From the NCBI RefSeq assembly GCF_004117055.1, contig NZ_CP026363.1, positions 4,946,501 to 5,010,500 on the forward strand: DNA of 64,000 nt, read 5' to 3'. The notes below the pieces were generated by a model. It was not told the origin of the DNA. It worked only from the letters and a program-made list of their open reading frames with translations, and searched no databases. The stretch comes from Brevibacillus agri. GTDB taxonomy: Bacteria > Bacillota > Bacilli > Brevibacillales > Brevibacillaceae. Position numbers and translations under genes: made by a program. Shown piece by piece: positions 59,297 to 64,000 of the stretch (positions within the stretch are counted from its first letter, which is position 1; each line of letters begins with the position of its first letter).

Positions 59297-60844
59297 TCAG
59301 TTCATCACCGGATAAACTCCAGGACCGATTGGCAGACCGACGAAATACCAGACGACCAAGAGCAATGTCCACAAAACAAAGATGGCGATCGGATACGGCA
59401 TAATCAGGGCGTAGTACGTCCCCAGCTTCGCATCCTTTTTGTACTCCTGCAAAAAGCTCAAGAAGAGCGGGATAAACGGCGAAACGATCGCAAACGGAAT
59501 GACCGACGAGTCAGCGACCCGGAATGCCACCTGCGCGAATGCCGGGTGGAAGCCAAGCGCCATGAACATCGGCACGAACACGGGCGCAAGCAAGGACCAG
59601 ATCGCCGAGCCGCTCGCGATAAACATACACAGAAACGCAGACAAGAACATCAGGCCGATAAACACAGGCGCGCCGCTCATGTTCACTTGCTCCAGCAAAT
59701 CCGTAATCGACAGCGCCAGGAAGCTGCCCATGTTGCTCCAGTTGAACATCGCCACGAATTGGGACAGCGGGAAAATCATGATGATGAATCCTGCCATGCC
59801 CTTGATCGGGTCTGTCAGCAAGGCCGGGATGTCATTTTGCTTTTTGATAACCCCAACCTTGATTCCGTACGTAATCGCTACGGTAAAGAAAAAGAGCAAA
59901 ATGACAGGGACAATACCGGAAATGAACGGGGAAGGCACGATTGTCCCCTGCTTCGGATCGCGCAACAGGCCATTTTCAGGCACGACCAATACGGCAATCA
60001 CAGCAATGAACACAAGCGCTGCGATACCTGCGGCACGCAAGCCTTTCTTTTGGGTATCGGACAAATCTTCCAGTTTCTTTTCCGATTTGCCTTCGCTTTT
60101 GTAAACGCCCAGGCGCGGCTCCACGAATTTATCGGTAATAAACCCGATCGCCGCCGAAAGCAGCAGGACAGAAGCGGACATGAAGAACCAGTTGTCGAGC
60201 ACACTCACTGTCACGTCTGGATTCACTGACTTGGAAATCTCTGAGCTGATACCGGAGAGCAGCACGTCTGTTGTGACGATCAAAATGTTGGCGGAAAAAC
60301 CGGACCCGACCCCCGCAATCGCGGCGAGCAGCCCTGCCACCGGATGGCGTCCGACAGCCAGGAAGATCAACGCGCCCAGCGGCGGCATAATCACGAACGC
60401 CGCATCAGAGGAAACGTGGCTGAAAAACGCGATAAACGCTACGAGGTAGCTGGCGTAGCGGGCACTGACCCGCAGGGACATTTTGCGAATAACGGCTTCC
60501 AACAGGCCGACCTTCTCCGCAAGTCCCACGCCGAGCATGAGCGTCAAAATGGAACCGAGCGGCAGGAAGCCGGAGAAGTTTTTAATGATGTTGGGCAAAA
60601 GCCATTGCAAGCCTTCCTGGCTGAGCAGATTTTTGACCTGCACCTGCTCGTTTTTGATCGGATCGACTGCCGTGACGTGAAAAATCGACAAGACCGCGGT
60701 AATAATCATCAAAGCGGCGATCAAATAAAGGAACAGCATGAATGGATTCGGCAGCTTGTTCCCGACTCGCTCTACCCATTTGACGAGACCGATTCCTTGT
60801 GCATACTCCTCATTCCGGTTTGTCTGTACAGTATGTGCACTCAT
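59297..60844 (-). CDS. abgT: p-Aminobenzoyl-glutamate transporter AbgT
   Basis: 515-residue secondary transporter, eleven or so membrane segments, AbgT family. Typical stretches are HVSSDAAFVIMPPLGALIFL, LLAAIAGVGSGFSANILIVT and SAFLCMFIASGSAIWSLLAP. Start ATG after AAGGGGGAG; a longer frame upstream is not conserved-looking. In E. coli the family imports aminobenzoyl-glutamate; some relatives export sulfonamides, so drug efflux is an alternative. First gene of the abg operon, driven by a consensus-like promoter 265 bp upstream. Confidence 0.92.
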   Translation of the reverse strand: MSAHTVQTNRNEEYAQGIGLVKWVERVGNKLPNPFMLFLYLIAALMIITAVLSIFHVTAVDPIKNEQVQVKNLLSQEGLQWLLPNIIKNFSGFLPLGSILTLMLGVGLAEKVGLLEAVIRKMSLRVSARYASYLVAFIAFFSHVSSDAAFVIMPPLGALIFLAVGRHPVAGLLAAIAGVGSGFSANILIVTTDVLLSGISSEISKSVNPDVTVSVLDNWFFMSASVLLLSAAIGFITDKFVEPRLGVYKSEGKSEKKLEDLSDTQKKGLRAAGIAALVFIAVIAVLVVPENGLLRDPKQGTIVPSPFISGIVPVILLFFFTVAITYGIKVGVIKKQNDIPALLTDPIKGMAGFIIMIFPLSQFVAMFNWSNMGSFLALSITDLLEQVNMSGAPVFIGLMFLSAFLCMFIASGSAIWSLLAPVFVPMFMALGFHPAFAQVAFRVADSSVIPFAIVSPFIPLFLSFLQEYKKDAKLGTYYALIMPYPIAIFVLWTLLLVVWYFVGLPIGPGVYPVMN

Positions 60845-61293
60845 GGAGCACTCCCCCTTAGGCCGTTTCTTTCTGCTGATAACCATCATTCTCGTTTGTC
60901 TCGATGGCGAAACAACAACGTTCTGAATGAGTGGTCAGTCTGGTTGATGGCATGAAAGCGAGAAGGTGAAAGCCCTTTCATTTTCATTTCAACGCAATCC
61001 ATTCATTCAAGCGCACAGCAAAGCTCGTCGCCGCGCAGATACTCCTTTCTTTTTTCGGTCGGCAATGACAATTATACGAATACAAAAAGACAATTTCGTT
61101 TAATTGGATTATATAACCTGGGTAACTTTTTTTCAATAGAATTGTTTGACTTCTTGAAAAATAGAAAAGCTTCCATGTTTATCCCTTGTTCCCCGGCTTT
61201 GACATTCGAAAACCGGGCCGTGCCAAACCATTGGCGCAGCCTTGGTTGCGCTGATACCGGGCAAGAATCTTATCTATCCATTCTTATCTGCAC
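60845..61293 (-). promoter_or_regulatory. Long abgT leader, promoter and repeat D region
   Basis: The abgT transcript would carry an untranslated leader of about 255 nt. It contains a second TATAAT at about 61072 and no recognisable riboswitch. To the right are repeat D and the npr terminator. No gene is present. Confidence 0.55.
61108..61136 (-). promoter_or_regulatory. Sigma-A promoter of the abgTAB operon
   Basis: Minus strand TTGAAA (61131-61136), exactly 17-bp spacer, TATAAT (61108-61113). Confidence 0.82.
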
Positions 61294-61300
61294 AAAAAAA
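61209..61300 (-). repeat. Terminator-linked palindromic repeat, copy D
   Basis: Minus-strand order GTGCAG, AT-rich part with AAGATTCTT, GGTATCAGCGCAACC, palindrome GGCTGCGCCAA.TGG.TTTGGCACGGCC, then GGTTTT. Begins at the T-tract of the npr terminator. Best match to the copy at 40584-40673. Confidence 0.8.
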
Positions 61301-61324
61301 GCAACCACCCATGCGAGTGGTTGC
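61294..61324 (-). terminator. Terminator after the neutral protease gene
   Basis: Minus strand GCAACCAC pairs with GTGGTTGC followed by seven T. Confidence 0.9.
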
Positions 61325-61384
61325 CTTCTTTGCTTCCTTATTTACTTGTAGCAGGTCGGTCACCTGGGCCGTCTGGTTGACCGC

Positions 61385-63235
<1,851 letters not shown>

Positions 63236-63267
63236 ACAAAAAAACACCCGAGCTTATCGGGTGTTTG
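63236..63267 (-). terminator. Terminator after the regulator gene
   Basis: Minus strand AACACCCGA pairs with TCGGGTGTT followed by T's. Confidence 0.9.
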
Positions 63268-63276
63268 CCTGCTTTT

Positions 63277-64000
63277 TCAGCGCACAAGCGTGTATATTTT
63301 TTTCGGCCGACCGCGCATCGCCTGCTGTTCCTCGCCTTTGTACTCGGCAAGCTCCACTTCGCACAGGCTGCCCATGATTCGCTGGGCATTGCGCACCGTC
63401 ATGGACAAATACGAAGCGATGTCTGTCGTGGTGAACGATTTCCAGCCCATCCGCTGCACCAGCGCCCGCAGCTTGTGGTACGTCTTGACGCTGACGTTGG
63501 CCTTGTTCAGCTTTTCGAGAAGCTCCCGGTCATTGGAGCGGTAAGCGTACTCCAGCTCCTCCGCTTCTCCCACCGATTCCATCATGACGCCGTTGTCCTG
63601 CACGACCACGATGCCGAACTGCGGCCGCTCCTTGGCGTGCTGAATCGCTTTTCTCGCGTTGTTTTCCGCAGAAAAAGCCGTATCGCCGAAGCCTACGCCG
63701 ACTGCGACAGGCACGTCCGCCTCCAGCGAGAGCTGCTCGACCGTGTGGCGAAGCATTTCGATCTCCCGCTGGATCGCGCCGCGCGAGCTGAAAATCTGGT
63801 AGCGGCCGTTTCCGTTTGCCATCAGCGAGCCGTCCAGGCGCTCGCAGAGCAGAAGCAAAATCTCCCTGATTTTCAGCTCCAGATGTTGCAGATGGAAGCG
63901 CGTTTTCGCCCGCTCGGGAATTTTGTCGAACTGTTCCAGCTCGATGATTTCCACCCCGATTTGCGTGTGCTTGAAATACGAGCTTTTCGCTTTTTCGATG
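63277..64000 (-). CDS. Transcriptional regulator with GGDEF-like fold, 5' end outside window
   Basis: The visible 241 residues run from IEKAKSSYFKHTQIG to a basic end RGRPKKIYTLVR. VPVAVGVGFGDTAFSAENN ARKAIQHAK-type sequence looks like the end of a degenerate GGDEF/adenylyl-cyclase-like domain. After it, a winged-helix part (MGWKSFTTTDIASYLSMTVR) with RIMGSLCEVELAEY would bind DNA. I do not recognise a named family. It lies next to npr and the abg operon on the same strand and might control either (inference). Confidence 0.65.
   Translation of the reverse strand, partial: IEKAKSSYFKHTQIGVEIIELEQFDKIPERAKTRFHLQHLELKIREILLLLCERLDGSLMANGNGRYQIFSSRGAIQREIEMLRHTVEQLSLEADVPVAVGVGFGDTAFSAENNARKAIQHAKERPQFGIVVVQDNGVMMESVGEAEELEYAYRSNDRELLEKLNKANVSVKTYHKLRALVQRMGWKSFTTTDIASYLSMTVRNAQRIMGSLCEVELAEYKGEEQQAMRGRPKKIYTLVR

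Overview
The window looks like chromosomal DNA of an endospore-forming, flagellated, low-to-mid GC Gram-positive bacterium, most likely Brevibacillus (Paenibacillaceae). Reasons: spore genes (an SspK-like small acid-soluble protein and the spore-coat transglutaminase Tgl), strong AGGAGG-type ribosome binding sites with many TTG and GTG starts, MotAB, a YknXYZ-type exporter, a BmrCD-type exporter and a thermolysin-family protease. The genus is inferred from overall gene content and could not be checked by alignment. No rRNA, tRNA, CRISPR or prophage was seen.

Layout. 1-4.7 kb: pgi (cut by the window edge) and a MacAB/YknXYZ-type efflux operon. 4.7-10.1 kb: small sporulation-type and housekeeping genes (a 58-aa membrane protein, YqkE-like, SspK-like, a glycosyltransferase, DUF3905, HesB-like, an M50 protease, a CNNM/CorC protein). 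10.2-14.9 kb: a CDF transporter, a paired SMR guanidinium exporter under a guanidine-I riboswitch, a low-molecular-weight phosphatase, a hydrolase and a secreted protein. 14.9-16.0 kb: a gene-free block with two related ~205-bp long hairpins in opposite orientation. 16-19.6 kb: a DJ-1/PfpI protein with a divergent HxlR regulator, motAB and a ZIP transporter. 19.85-21.45 kb: a decayed IS200/IS605 element, then a chemoreceptor, a SolA-type oxidase, tgl, a DMT exporter, a cidAB-type pair with a LysR regulator, an Ig-repeat surface protein, a ROK regulator, metA, gudB, pncB, a MOSC protein, rluF and a MocR/DMT divergent pair (to 40 kb).

40-51.5 kb: a DUF1904 protein, uppP, the bmrCD multidrug exporter with a leader peptide and two leader terminators, ktrB, small enzymes, a LacI regulator and a YczE-like membrane protein. 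51.9-56.3 kb: a visibly AT-richer block with a secreted cysteine-containing protein, two FtsX-type permeases, their ATPase and a membrane-anchored protein. 56.5-64 kb: an abgT-abgA-abgB operon for aminobenzoyl-glutamate uptake and cleavage, a secreted neutral protease and a regulator cut by the window edge.

Cross-cutting features. Three ~80-90 bp copies of one imperfect palindromic repeat (40.6, 48.05 and 61.2 kb) each sit directly after the U-tract of a minus-strand terminator, and a shorter relative lies at 15.0 kb. Export of toxic compounds recurs (YknXYZ, the guanidinium SMR pair, BmrCD, three DMT/CDF exporters). The least explained items are the paired long hairpins, the terminator-linked repeats and the AT-rich ABC/secreted-protein block.
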